A stretch of 64,000 nucleotides of DNA, from NCBI GenBank assembly GCA_003991915.1, contig RQTK01000894.1:143557-207556 (forward strand), written 5' to 3'. Under the pieces are notes generated by a model. That model saw only the letters and a list, made by a program, of their open reading frames with translations, was not told where the DNA came from and searched no databases. How positions within the stretch are numbered: the first letter of the stretch is position 1; every line of letters begins with the position of its first letter. Positions 1 through 34,179 of the stretch are shown in pieces. A program made the position numbers and the translations under genes. Source of the DNA: Elysia chlorotica. Its lineage: Eukaryota; Mollusca; Gastropoda; Plakobranchidae.

Positions 1-32
1 CTCTCTCTCCTCTCTCTCTATATATATATCTC

Positions 33-71
<39 letters not shown>

Positions 72-120
72 ATCTCGCTCGCTCGCTCAATTTATTATTC
101 TCTTCTCATTACTTTCCCCA
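1..120. repeat. CT/TA-rich simple repeat, related to 1594-1718
   Basis: A pyrimidine-rich CT tract with a short TA run. Its right end (CTATCTCTATCTCGCTCGCT, then a TTTATTATTCTCTTCTCAT stretch) reappears nearly unchanged at about 1670-1718. The window therefore starts inside one copy of a local duplication. No coding content is visible. Confidence 0.85.
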
Positions 121-539
121 CCGCACTAGATTTGCGTTGGAGGGCAGGAGATTGTAGACGGATCTGATCAGGAAGCTGATCCGAAGTGGCGCCATGGGCC
201 AAATGTCATTCCATGTGAGGGATTTTTGATGGACATTATACCAATTAGTCCATTGTCTCATGGCCATGTCTCTTTTCTCATACCGTTGTGCTTTTGATCA
301 CTAGTTTATTGTTGATGACCACAGTCCTTTGCGATCACTTTGAGTTTGCCCAATTACTTTTTTTGTTAATCTTAAGGCATTCTTTCCCTTGATCGACAGC
401 TGTGACAACTTTCTATTTCCTCCCCAACGTTATGGTAAGGTTTTCTTTGTTATACAACCTGATCATCGGAATCCTCTAACATAGAGAGCAGTCTGGCATT
501 GCCACACTTGTACTCTTTTAGTGGGAGTTTGAGCTTTGG

Positions 540-1210
540 TGTGCAACAGTACATTGCCACACCTTTTAGACCCTTTGCTTTGTGCACTACTGCTTTGACT
601 TCTCACTTAAAGGAATTTCTCTGTCTGGACCAGAAAAGATTTTCCTCAGATGGGTTTCCACTGGTTCTTTCTGTACTGAGAGGGAACCTGATCTTGGTTG
701 CTGGAAGAGCTGTCTATCAAACTGGAATGGATCTTTAAAGAAGCGTTTCTGGTTCTGTTTCTTTTGACTCCGCTTCTTCCTAGCAGACTCTGCGCTACTT
801 AGTGCTGAGTGTCTCGCCTTCAACCCCCGCCAAAGCTAATGCAGTCCGTGTTTTTCTTCCGCATAATTATGCTGCTTTCTTATGTTTTTATTTTGCTTGC
901 GCAAAGTTTCCATCTCCTATTTTTGTTGGTTTCCCTTCTGTCTCCTTGTCGTTTAGCTCCAAAGGTATTTAGACATGTGTGGTAGTTACTGTCACTAAGG
1001 TGCTCTTCCCGATGAACGTGTCCAGTTGTAGGAGTATTTAACCATCCAAAGCTTCCCATTCTTATCCTTCACTTGCAGGTGGGAAATTGATCTTCTGGCG
1101 TTTAGCTTTGATGAGCTGTCGACATTTTTCATCTGACTGTCCAGCGTGGATTTCTTCAGCACTGTGGTTTTGAACCTGGCTTTGGTTTTCCGACGTTTTA
1201 CCTGCATGAG
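540..1210 (-). mobile_element. degraded non-LTR retrotransposon (LINE) ORF remnant
   Basis: On the minus strand, 587-823 reads as a very basic segment with KDPFQFDRQLFQQPRSGSL followed by a charged stretch ending REIPLS. This composition and order recall the linker just before the reverse transcriptase in many animal LINEs. A second basic minus-strand reading (995-1207) lies upstream in the same orientation. Neither part holds catalytic motifs, and the frame is broken between them. Family assignment is an inference from general resemblance only. Confidence 0.35.
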
Positions 1211-1593
1211 CAGTTCGCTGCTGTTGATATTAGTTTGAAGCCTTTAACTTAAGCTTTAACAAGCAGGGGTATATTGAACTAAATTATTGGCAACGTTATA
1301 CCCTAACTCGTACGGTTAAACTGTGAACTTCTCATTGATTTTGAAGTGCTATAACTTTTTTAACGGTTGATAACTCTTACTGGAAAACGCTAGTGTAAAT
1401 TAAGGCTTATTCGCTAATGAAATTACATGCACTGAATCATGTCCTTCTATAACAACTAGAAGGCCGTGACTGAACCCGCAATGTATTGTAAGGGAGCCTG
1501 AGAGTCGGCGTAGTTTTTTTGTTTGTTGTTGTTTTGTTTTTTGCGCTACCATCTAAACCTGCCACCAGAACCGTCACATCTTTACTCCTTCCC

Positions 1594-1599
1594 TCGTGT

Positions 1600-1679
<80 letters not shown>

Positions 1680-1720
1680 ATCTCGCTCGCTCGCTCAATT
1701 TATTATTCTCTTCTCATAAA
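1594..1720. repeat. CT microsatellite, second copy of the 1-120 repeat
   Basis: A CT dinucleotide tract of about 70 bp, followed by the same CTATCTCTATCTCGCTCGCT boundary and T-rich flank as 1-120. Open frames across it (poly Ser-Leu) are artefacts of the repeat. Confidence 0.9.
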
Positions 1721-2794
1721 AAAAAAACAACAACAAAACAAAGACAAGTCAAACTTAACACTAGGTTGTGATGTACATGTAATAATGTTTCAACCCATAC
1801 AAAAAATTAAACAAATTTTATTCCCCTTTTCAGTAAATTCGACAAAAGTTATCTCCTCATTCTTTGGACGATTGGTCCTGTCTGGTCTGATCGGGTTTAG
1901 TCTAGATGGTCCTCCGTTTTTTATATTCAATGCGGCCACCATTTTGCACGTGCCATTTTTCCCCAACCGGAAAAAAATCCGTATCTGTCCGTCGCCGGTG
2001 GAGGTCTACTCTTACACGTTTCGTTTTTAGGCCCTAGTTGTACTTTGCGATCGGTAGGTTTTGCAAGTACGCGACTTTCGAGCCAACATGCTGTTATACC
2101 ATGCACAGTGACGTGATGCCGCCGCATGAATGTCTAATGTCTTTGATTATTTGGATATGATAATGTCGCTATAATCTCCTAAGCAGGCATAATTACGATT
2201 GCTAAAATCGGATTGTCTGTAGTCACGTCAGGTACACGCATTTCTCTCCCTACCCCCTTACTACGTGCTGCTGACGAGGTCAGACCAGATGCTCAGAACT
2301 TGTATTCTACATGATTTGTTTACGGGGGGCATCCATAACTGAGCCTAAAGCTTATCATCAAGGCGCACTTGAGATAAAACGGCTATGCATCAGAACCGAA
2401 ATCACACTCGGTCCTCTTGTTATGTGCAAATTTCTACTGCATTGATTTGTTGCATGTTATCTGATTAGAGTCAATTGTCGATGGTGGTACGGGCGGGTTA
2501 TACGGCGTAAAACCATCGGATCTGATAATGCCTGGTTAGGTACTCAGCGACGACGAGGCAGCAATCCTCAATGCATGCCAATTTAGTGGGTGAAAATTCC
2601 GACGGGACCTCACGCGAAATTCTGAGGGTTAAGATCGCAAGCGGCACTCTTTTGTTTAAACTTACTCAGTTGTTATCAAGTATAAACAAATCAAGAAGGA
2701 CTGTCTGGTAGGCATTTAAAACATAAAAACTAAATATCATCTAGGTGTCATCTTTTGCCTAATTTGACTTCTTGTATGTATCTAAGTTAAACAA
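1721..2794. other. non-coding interval, no recognised feature
   Basis: I see no exon with flanking splice sites, no RNA gene and no recognisable transposon protein here. It is either upstream sequence or part of the first intron of ATP9. The missing first coding exon of ATP9 was looked for here and in 121-1593 and was not found. Confidence 0.5.
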
Positions 2795-2965
2795 CACGTG
2801 TGCCTATCGGTAGAACATCGACTTCCGACACAGAAGGCTCGTGGTTTGAGCCCCCTACTAGTTGGGTGGGTGTCAGTTTAGTGTGACCAGCTGAGACAGA
2901 ATTCATGGTATAGCCCGCCTCGTCTCATGTGTGGCAGCACATAAAATTGTCAGACATCAGTTTTT
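2795..2965 (+). mobile_element. tRNA-derived SINE (family 1), copy 1
   Basis: The head has tRNA-like boxes (CTATCGGTAGAACATCGACT, then GTGGTTTGAGCCCC as B-box). The body has GTGTCAGTTTAGTGTGACC and GTGTGGCAGCACATAAAATT, and it ends CAGACATCAG. The same order recurs at 7311-7552 (+), 15251-15499 (-), 31842-31965 (-) and 41665-41882 (-). It ends about 20 bp before the ATP9 exon at 2986, so it supplies sequence right next to that splice acceptor. Confidence 0.7.
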
Positions 2966-2985
2966 TGTTTTTATTTATTCTATAG

Positions 2986-25558
<22,573 letters not shown>

Positions 25559-28500
25559 TCTTCTAGTCTTTGAACATGTGGTTTGCAAGGCGAGGGAGAA
25601 TATAAAATCCAGTTTACTTTTCTCTCTGTTTGATGAGCAAGATGTGATGTGAATTATGGAAACATTGCATTTCATGGGATCAATAGGACAGATAGACCAT
25701 TCTTGTAACTTTGCACTTTCGACAGTCGAGGAATGTTAATGGTTAAAACAAAATTTTAGCATAAAAAACAGGTGCAGTTTATACCAAAGGCAACAAAGTT
25801 TTGATGTGCATTTGAAATGTCTTGTAGTATTCCAACCTGAAAATGCACAATAATTTAACTTTTTGGTAACATTGATATCTTACCACAACTCAAAGGAATG
25901 GCTCATCAACCTATAAATAATGAGGAACAGAAGCGCATGCAAACCTTGTAAAAGTGCCGTATATTTTCCTCTTTTTTTCATGTTTTATTTATTTCATCAC
26001 TTTCTTAAAAATGTACAAGGCCACTCATGCCATATTTTTAAACAAACTCATCACTTGGTTGTTTGTGGGATTTGGGTTTGATTTTTCTATAGGTGCTGAA
26101 TAGTGTGTATTGGGGCAGATTTTGTTTGATATTTTTTGGTTTTTGTTTTTCAATAGAATTGTTCACCAAATATCTATGCTATGTATTAATGTCATTACAA
26201 TCCTAAAAATGAGCTTTTTCCATTCTGCTTATGCAGCATTTTCCAAACTTTATAAAATAAATTAATTTAAACCTGCACTTTTCTTGGTGAGAACACCGCC
26301 TCCTCCCTTTCCCCACTGGTTTTTTTGTAAACTTGGTTATGATTCAAATTAAATTTATTTGGCTTGGACCACAGGTGATCTTTACTTGAATAGATTGTAT
26401 TAATTCAGATCTGTTACTGTTAGTATTTTCAGTAGATTATTTTAATTCAGATGTGATAGGATTTTCACATTCTAAATTAAGCTTTTCATGCTTGCAAGTA
26501 ATAATTATAGTAAATTATGTTTGAGTCCACTTGACTTTGCATAATTTTGCTTATACATTTTATTTCTCTACGTCATTTTCCCTTTGTTAATATAGAATTC
26601 ATGATTAGATGTTTTCTGTTTGAAATTATTTTGTAATGATTTAATTCTTTGAATATTTCATATCTTGGGTTTTGCTGTTTTCATTTATTTCTTTATTTAT
26701 AGTATCTTAGGCACTAGAACAAATGTAGGGACCAATTTGCTCACTGCCAGAAAATGCCATAATTTTAACTCTTCTGGTCCAGTGTGTTTATATTTCTGTC
26801 GAATCAGGATAATGACATTAAGTGAACCCTTAACCTTTTTTTTTTAATTATATTTCACTCTTTAAATGGACTGTGTAAGTTTATCTATATTGTGATCATC
26901 ACTTAAATTATTAAGACGATCTCTCTCCAACTTTAAATAACAATCATTTGATTTGTTGTTTTTTCACTACTGATACTTATTGGGTCTATATAATTAAGCA
27001 AACTCAATAGTGAAAAATGTTTATCTCCCTTTAAAAAAGAATTAAGAATTACTTAAAATAATTATTGTTGTTTCATTTTGTTTTATTAATATATATCGTC
27101 TCTAGGTAGTTCCTAATAATGTGAGATGTAGAGTTTTTGAAAAGTGGTTTTAGATCGCTTGTTCTGTCTACTTAATGCTTTGATATTCTTAATGAATTGA
27201 TTTAAGTAGCAAATCACAGCCTTATCCATATAACATGCTAAATATGTTTTATCATCATCTAAGTCATCTCAAGTTATTGTTTTTCTTGACATTGAGCCAA
27301 TTAATGCTGTTTTAAAACTTTCTAAGAGACAGCCATACCTTTGGCTGTGTTCATGATGGTTTCCTTACCTAAGAAACTTGAACTTTGCATTATGTTTTGT
27401 TTATCATTAAATAGATCATTAGCTTTATTAATTTTTCAAATCGATAATGAAAAGAAAATTTTTTAAACAGATTGATGATTTTATCTTGGCTTCCAATTTC
27501 TAGTCTCACCTTTAGGTTATTGAGTTCTAAATTTGGTCTTTATAGTATACAATAAACAACTGAGAGTTGTTTTTTAATAGATACCTAATCTGTCTGATGG
27601 GTTATTCAGTGAGGGATTTAATTTATGAACCAGAATGTGATTTTTTCAAAGTTGTTTGTCTGTCATTTTCAATATACTAAAACAGATAAAGTATTACTTA
27701 GATTGAGTGTGGACAAAAATAACGTTAAAAAAAAAGTTAAGACTTATATCCATGGAAAAATTATGATTAAAGAGAAACCGTAGAAATGACATATTATGTA
27801 ACCGATTTTACAAGTTAGCTTTAAATAGCTCTTACAAAAAGTTAGCCTAGCTACACATGTTACAGAAAAGTGCCTCCATGCTGACAAGTTGAATGTCTAT
27901 TATGATACAACTGCTTTATAGACTGCACCTGCAGAAGATATAGGGTTCACATGACACTGTACTTTTAGGCTGATTCTCAATTGGCGTGGTTGGAAAATCG
28001 TGTTTACTATCAATATCAATAGTGCTAGTGTTTCATAATTTCGTTAATTTCCTCCTCCATGTGGAGCAGGAGGTGTTAAAACCGAGGTAGCTCAATCTTG
28101 GACTAGCCCCTCTAGTTGTCTCGTAGGCTATGGCAATTCTGTTTAGTAAAACGTGTCATATACTTTCATTATATCTGCTTTTTTTTGTGTTAAAAACTAT
28201 TTTTCTTTCTTTAGAAACCATGTTAACAGTTATAGTTTTTGAAAAAAATAAGTTTAACTGAACCCTTTGACGCTATTGGAGGAAAAGGAGGGGCGGGGCA
28301 ATTTTTCTTATGTGGTGTCACATAGAGGTTTCAAGAGGGTTTCTAAGATTAAATTGTCTCAAGTTGTCAGTCTGGTTTCATTGAAGGAGGAGGCTAATTT
28401 TTATTTTTGTTCCATTATATCTCTTTATGCTGCTACCTGTTGTGCTAAAGATTTAAGATAATCAATGTGATTGTATATATGAAACTTTTTCAAAATCTGT

Positions 28501-28620
28501 TTTAATGATGTACACTGTTATTAATGAAATTTATCTGTCCTTGTCGGTTTGGATCCAATGAATATCTTTTTGTCTTTTATTGATGATTATAGACAATAAA
28601 GCTGTACCAATATGATGATG
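25559..28620 (+). other. ATP9 3' UTR and candidate poly(A) signals
   Basis: AT-rich DNA without introns or ORFs after the stop. Canonical AATAAA hexamers lie at 26256-26261, 27551-27556 and 28595-28600, so the 3' UTR could be about 0.7, 2.0 or 3.0 kb long. Which is used cannot be seen from sequence. Confidence 0.55.
28595..28600 (+). terminator. candidate distal poly(A) signal for ATP9
   Basis: AATAAA followed by TG/T-rich sequence (TGATGATGCTGTGATTGTTG), the usual layout of a cleavage site with a downstream GU-rich element. Confidence 0.45.
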
Positions 28621-30019
28621 CTGTGATTGTTGGGTTTTTAAGCCATTTATTGTCTTGATAAAATTATAAGTGGTACAATAAACTCCACCCAGGCCCATTA
28701 GTTTTGCACATTTTATATTTTTGTAGTTCTGTACCGTCATAACTGATCTTGTTAGAATAAACAAAGTGAAAATCGGGTTTTCCCACTTGTCCTTACCTCT
28801 TTTGATCTGATCTCTCTTCTTTGTAATTCTACACTCATTAGCACTTATGATTTCAATATGAGATTGTATTGCTACTTGTCTAAACAATATTGCATGCGCT
28901 TCCAGTCAGTGCAGTATTATATTTCTCTCTTACACTTAGTTTGCTTGTTATTTCTTATTACACCTGCTGTAGTATTAGTGAGTGAGTATATATAGGCAAA
29001 CCTGTATTAACACTGAAACCTTTTATCTACAGTAAGACAATATCTTTATAGATCATTTTTTACCTTGTGAAAAACCTTTAATAGTCCTCAAGGTCTCGGT
29101 GGTGTTAAGATTGGATGCTGCCTTATCATTCCTGGCTAAAAGCTGTCTCGCTCAAAGCAATTGACTGATTAAATAACCAGTGTCCACAGACCTGTAACGC
29201 ATACACTGGTGCATTTACACAAATCGCTTTGCAGCCAGCAACGACATCCTATAAGATGATGCCTACAAGCAACAGGGCGTATTATTTGCAATTTGTAGAA
29301 ATTGGCATATCTTTCAAATCATTTAATTGTCTATGCTTCTTTTGAAAAATTTTGAGCAACAAAAACGTCATTTTTTTCTTGTTATGTATTAATATATCTA
29401 TCATTATCACCAAGACCGCCTATTCCATGATTAATTGACAGCCAGAGTCTTTGAGGGTCGTGACCCACCTGAAGCTTTGCCATTTACCAATGAAGTCGAG
29501 CAGGGTTGTGTTTAGGTGCCAACATCAATTAAGCATAATATTAATAATGTTTAACAATGTGGTCCCACGTCTTTATGCATCATGTATTTGGCATCGACAC
29601 TAAGTACAGGACAGAATGGTAAACGCTATCCAAGAAGGCTCCAAGCAATTACGAAAGTGAAAGATACCATTTTATATGTAATATTATCAGAGACTTTTTT
29701 TCTTGGCTGGTGACAGCTCGCTTACAGCCAACAATTAACAGAGTATGATAAGATAAGATAATCCTTTATTATCCCATAGGGAAATTTTTCTTGGTCATAC
29801 ATACATAAATGCACCAGTTGTACATGTGTGACATAAAAATAGTGTTGATAATAATAATAATAATATTAATAATAAAAATAATAATAATGATAATAAAATA
29901 ATGTAGGCTAGCATGAAAAATTCTCAGCAGCTTGTAACAACTTTGGTCTCCCTTCAGCACCAAGAAAACTGAATGTTAGATCTGCTATCCCCAGACATTA
30001 TTTGTGCGAACAACAGAAT
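28621..30019. other. intergenic, no gene recognised
   Basis: AT-rich. A short motif near 29757-29790 (AATCCTTTATTATCCCATAG) resembles a tail seen in several animal LINE/SINE families. It is followed by an AAT-rich microsatellite at 29848-29896. No exon recognised. Confidence 0.5.
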
Positions 30020-30610
30020 CTCCTAGTGCTTGATACCTTACGTTTCTGGACAGTATTCTCTCTCTCGCAGCGCCAGCGCAGACACAAGGTCATCACCAAA
30101 ATATGAAAGACAAGCTGATCTTTTGGAAGACTGCTGGATAAAGTCTGTGTGTGAGGTCAGCTTATTGGTCGAACTTAACAGGACAATCGTGATCGCGATT
30201 CTGCTGAATGGTTGTGAAACCTGGACAAGTTACCATTGGTGCGAGCGGCCGAGCGCCAGCTGAACCATTTTCAGCTCAGATGTCTGTGCCTCCTCCGCAT
30301 CCATCCGCAAGGAAAATTCATAACACAGAAGTACTGAAAAAGCAGACCTCCCCAGCGTCATCACTATTGGTCCATCATGCTCTAGGGCCAACTGAGATTG
30401 GCAAGTCATGTCTCTCGCGTGCCAATTATTTTTTTATACGACGAGCTCAGGTGGAAAGCGGAAAATTTATACGACGAGCTGAGGTGGAAAGCGGAAAGTC
30501 GTCGATCAGAAAACGCAATAGACCGACTGGAACATCCCTCAATCCATTCGACAACTGGGAGACCCTTGCGAGGGTTGAAGCATGTCAAGATTTGTGTATC
30601 CATCGAAAGA
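30020..30610 (+). mobile_element. degraded LINE 3' region
   Basis: Broken frames read ILLNGCETWT, then LNHFQLRCLCLLRIHPQGK and, further on, repeated YDELRWKAE and DRLEHPS. The order (NGCETWT, then a LxxFxxRCLxxLLxI block) is that of the thumb and C-terminal end of RTE-like LINEs. A 33-bp tandem duplication (about 30434-30500, ATACGACGAGCTCAGGTGGA) sits inside. Several frame changes; a dead copy. Confidence 0.5.
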
Positions 30611-31630
30611 ATATCTTAAAAAGTGTCAAATATATTCATTTAAGAAATATTGCATTGCTTCCTACATTTTAAATGCGCTGAATGGATGAGTTAGATTAAA
30701 GACAGATCAGATGAAGTGCATGGAAAAAAAGAAAGAAAATATGCCTTGTAACAAAAAGAGGAAAACAAATCAGAACAAAATGTTTCAGTTTGAACTTAAT
30801 TCAATTTTTATTTGATGCATATGTAGATTCCTATACAGCGAAGTCAGCATACTTGTTTTTTTACTTTTTTAGTTTGTCGTTTTTTTTCAAATACCCTCAC
30901 TGGGAACTGGGAAGAATAAGCAAAATACAAGAAAAAAAAGTATTACAATGTTCATTAATGACGTCCTATAATTATCATTGAATTATTTGCCAAAATAATT
31001 TGCTTGAAGATTCTAATCTTCATTCACTATCTTTGGCAATGAACAAAAATGTAGAGTATTTCGTAAAAAGTTCGAGTAAAAAGATACGTTATTGTGTACG
31101 AGTGGATGTATCGGCACCGACTCGACTTAACACTGAAAGAGAGCATGGTGAACACATCGCACCACGCCTTTAAATCCTCTCGAGAAACTGCAAAATTACC
31201 AAAACTTAAGCTGCTGCCGAATCAAAGATGGCTGCTTGAATAACTGACCGCATCTCATTTAGTTAACTAAACCGTGAGATGCTTCTCATATTGCCCTTTA
31301 TTGTAAATTTAAACAAAGCTATTTTAACCGGGTCGTTTGCGTTCGTAGCATTTTATATTTTGTAATGTGGGTTTCTTGGTTCTCTGCACTGTCTTTGTGA
31401 GATGTTGTATTTAGCTAACATAAGAATGTACTCTCTACTGCACTGTGACATCACCGCATTGATGATGCCCGTTCTAGTGATGATAAAATCATTAATTTTT
31501 TTATGTCAGTGTGACGCCAAGAGACTTCATGATGGCCGTTGTAGAATGTATTTGTGATGAGCAATTTGATTTCCAAGCAAAATCAGTCTTTGGCCGTTTT
31601 TTTGTTTTTTTTTTGTTTTTTTTTTTCAAC
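30611..31630. other. intergenic, nothing recognised
   Basis: AT-rich sequence with T-runs near 31600. No exon, RNA gene or repeat family seen. Confidence 0.7.
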
Positions 31631-31632
31631 TT

Positions 31633-31790
31633 CCAATTCCCCTAACAACGTTGGCCATGCACAATTGTGAGCCCCGTATCTTGCATTGGAGTCTCCCAGT
31701 ATGGTGACTACATCTTTCGATGGTACATTTATAAGCATTTGAATGATTCTAGTAAAACTATTGTCATCAGTTTCATCTCCACGGTTGAAG
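31633..31790 (-). mobile_element. LINE endonuclease fragment, left arm of an inverted pair
   Basis: The reverse complement reads ILGDSNARYGAHNCAWPTLL. The GDxNARxG block is the conserved core of the AP-endonuclease domain of non-LTR elements. It is about 94% identical by eye to the plus-strand segment at 31979-32131, so the two form a long inverted repeat. Confidence 0.7.
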
Positions 31791-31797
31791 AAAAAGC

Positions 31798-31799
31798 AA

Positions 31800-31831
<32 letters not shown>

Positions 31832-31852
31832 AGAAAAAGAAGAGGAGTTGAG
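31798..31852. repeat. GAA-rich purine tract
   Basis: About 55 bp of AAGAAGAAGA-type sequence between the left LINE arm and a SINE fragment. The Arg-rich and Phe-rich frames across it are artefacts. Confidence 0.9.
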
Positions 31853-31965
31853 TTGATTTAACGCCTAACATCAGCACTATATAGGCTATACTGTGGACGG
31901 GACCCAAGACTGACGTCTGACAATTGTATGTGCTACCACACACGAGACAGGGCGGGCACATCGTT
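31842..31965 (-). mobile_element. truncated SINE (family 1), copy 4
   Basis: Tail and body only: GAGTTGAGTTGATTTAACGC, TATAGGCTATACTGTGGACG and GTGCTACCACACACGAGACA. The tRNA-like head is missing. It lies in the spacer between the inverted LINE arms. Confidence 0.7.
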
Positions 31966-31978
31966 AGAGATTTTTCTT

Positions 31979-32145
31979 AAACCATGGAGCTGAAACTGAT
32001 GAAAATAGTTTTACTAGAATCATTCAAATGCTTATAAATGTACCATCGAAAAATGAAGTCACCATACTGGGAGACTCCGATGCAAGAGACGGGGCTCACA
32101 ATCGTGCAATGCCAACGTTGTTAGGGGAATTTAAGATTGACCCCC
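31979..32145 (+). mobile_element. LINE endonuclease fragment, right arm of the inverted pair, cut by a gap
   Basis: Reads INVPSKNEVTILGDSDARDG then TLLGEFKID, an AP-endonuclease core of an RTE-like LINE. It runs straight into the N gap, so how much of the element follows is unknown. Confidence 0.7.
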
Positions 32146-32933
32146 NNNNNNNNNNNNNNNNNNNNNNNNNNNNNNNNNNNNNNNNNNNNNNNNNNNNNNN
32201 NNNNNNNNNNNNNNNNNNNNNNNNNNNNNNNNNNNNNNNNNNNNNNNNNNNNNNNNNNNNNNNNNNNNNNNNNNNNNNNNNNNNNNNNNNNNNNNNNNNN
32301 NNNNNNNNNNNNNNNNNNNNNNNNNNNNNNNNNNNNNNNNNNNNNNNNNNNNNNNNNNNNNNNNNNNNNNNNNNNNNNNNNNNNNNNNNNNNNNNNNNNN
32401 NNNNNNNNNNNNNNNNNNNNNNNNNNNNNNNNNNNNNNNNNNNNNNNNNNNNNNNNNNNNNNNNNNNNNNNNNNNNNNNNNNNNNNNNNNNNNNNNNNNN
32501 NNNNNNNNNNNNNNNNNNNNNNNNNNNNNNNNNNNNNNNNNNNNNNNNNNNNNNNNNNNNNNNNNNNNNNNNNNNNNNNNNNNNNNNNNNNNNNNNNNNN
32601 NNNNNNNNNNNNNNNNNNNNNNNNNNNNNNNNNNNNNNNNNNNNNNNNNNNNNNNNNNNNNNNNNNNNNNNNNNNNNNNNNNNNNNNNNNNNNNNNNNNN
32701 NNNNNNNNNNNNNNNNNNNNNNNNNNNNNNNNNNNNNNNNNNNNNNNNNNNNNNNNNNNNNNNNNNNNNNNNNNNNNNNNNNNNNNNNNNNNNNNNNNNN
32801 NNNNNNNNNNNNNNNNNNNNNNNNNNNNNNNNNNNNNNNNNNNNNNNNNNNNNNNNNNNNNNNNNNNNNNNNNNNNNNNNNNNNNNNNNNNNNNNNNNNN
32901 NNNNNNNNNNNNNNNNNNNNNNNNNNNNNNNNN
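32146..32933. other. assembly gap (788 N)
   Basis: A run of N between the right LINE arm and an ATC microsatellite. The inverted repeat and the microsatellite explain why assembly failed here. The long X-filled open frames across it are meaningless. Confidence 1.
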
Positions 32934-32941
32934 ATTATTAC

Positions 32942-33004
<63 letters not shown>

Positions 33005-33005
33005 T
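32942..33005. repeat. (ATC)n microsatellite
   Basis: About 21 ATC units at the right edge of the gap. Confidence 0.98.
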
Positions 33006-33053
33006 ATCAGCATAAGTAGTAAGTAATATAATTCGATACCTGAATGGAATCTG

Positions 33054-33504
33054 CTAGTGAAGCTGGCAGACGCATGCGAAAGGGCCGCTACTTGGACTTG
33101 GAAGGCCATAATCACAGCAGTAAAATTCACCGTTTGGCGCAAGATACGTTTCTATATCACAGTACGGGCTGGTGTAACAAGGCCCATTGCCCATAGGACC
33201 TGTAAATTGTGATAAAATGGATTTTTTTTTCTGTTTTATAAGAACCACTTTCTTCTCGGGTGTTTGGCATGGAGCGAGGTAGCAATGGTAATAAAAAAAA
33301 AGTGCTGCTACAGTTTTTACAATGAGTTACTCATAGCGTAATAGGATGGCAACCAAAACCTATTCGGCTTGCACACAAAATAACTGTTATAATTTAAACA
33401 GCGAATTATTGTTAAAAAGAAAATGCTCACTGATACTTACTCCGTCCATACGCCAATGCGAACAGCACGACGAGAGTGAAACACAAGGATAGAGTGGCTT
33501 TCAT
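33054..33504 (-). CDS. small secreted six-cysteine peptide, two coding exons (33504-33441 and 33199-33054)
   Basis: The spliced frame gives 69 residues. Residues 1-20 (MKATLSLCFTLVVLFALAYG) form a textbook signal peptide. The mature part of about 48 residues has cysteines spaced C-x5-C-x13-CC-x13-C-x-C, ending ACVCQLH before TAG. The intron has a strong donor (GTAAGTATCA) and acceptor (CAATTTACAG), and it splits a Ser codon just after the signal sequence. An exon boundary there is common in small secreted peptides. C-C-CC-C-C is the order of inhibitor-cystine-knot folds, but the spacing (long loops, final CxC) matches no family I recognise. Role unknown: hormone, defence peptide, protease inhibitor and matrix peptide all remain open. 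The ATG is preceded by AGCC and has no upstream in-frame alternative in this exon. The gene appears intact. Confidence 0.6.
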
Positions 33505-34076
33505 GGCTGCACAGCGGTATTCTGAACGTTCCAAGAAGAGGGATATATACATTAGTACTGTCATCACACTGGCATTTCTACTTTTGTTCTTTCTCAGATC
33601 TCGATTTGTAAATGTTCCTAATACACCTTTTAAAGTTGTTGGTTGTAGTTTTGTTGTTGTTGTTTGTTTGTTTGTTTGTTTTTTCAAACAAGAGGAGTAT
33701 GCCTATCCAGCAGGTAAGGAAAAGATAAATCTTTTACTACATGATGGCATTGTTAAATAATCAGAAGTTGCCGTCTGCTCGAGGATTCAACTAGGGGTAA
33801 CAAAGTACACGAAGATTATCAAAACTTAAATCAAATAGATTTCCTTAAACAGCTGGGGCATACATCATATTCATTAACTGTTGAATAAAATAAATGATGA
33901 ACTTTAAGAATAATAAAACATTTAGTCATATGAATGCATGAAGAGATAGTTTACTCTAAAGGCGGTTGAAAATAGAATTTCACGGTGGAATAATAGAAGC
34001 GACTAGAAAATAAGATAACAGAAAGAAATTGATTTCAAAAGACAAAAAAAAAGGAAATAGAAGACATTATACTTAC

Positions 34077-34140
34077 ACTTTATAGAAACCAACTCACGTT
34101 TGTCGCAAGTAGACGTGGTGCTGAGACTGGATTCCAACTC
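34077..34140 (-). other. possible non-coding first exon of the six-cysteine peptide gene
   Basis: On the minus strand a TATA box is followed about 25-30 bp later by a segment without ATG. That segment ends in a good donor (GTAAGTATAA at 34076-34071) or an alternative one (GTGAGT at 34097-34092). An acceptor (CTTCTTGGAACGTTCAG) sits 17 bp before the peptide ATG, ending at 33522. This would make a 5' UTR exon and a roughly 550-bp intron. Confidence 0.35.
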
Positions 34141-34163
34141 GACAGTCTACTCTAGACAGCTCT

Positions 34164-34173
34164 CTATTTATAG
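34164..34173 (-). promoter_or_regulatory. candidate TATA box (CTATAAATAG, minus strand)
   Basis: A consensus TATA sequence upstream of the putative first exon of the peptide gene. Another TATATA-like run at 33543-33550 is closer to the ATG and is an alternative. Confidence 0.4.
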
Positions 34174-34179
34174 ACTTAC

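Noticed and set aside
29757-29790. AATCCTTTATTATCCC motif as evidence of a named LINE family.
   Set aside because: Too short to assign; similar words occur at the tails of several unrelated repeats.
32028-33142. Open frames of 290-348 codons on both strands.
   Set aside because: They run through 788 N bases, and the rest is LINE fragment and ATC repeat.
33476-33760. 94-codon plus-strand open frame opposite the peptide gene.
   Set aside because: Shadow of the minus-strand signal-peptide exon plus T-rich sequence; the minus-strand model has splice sites and a coherent product.
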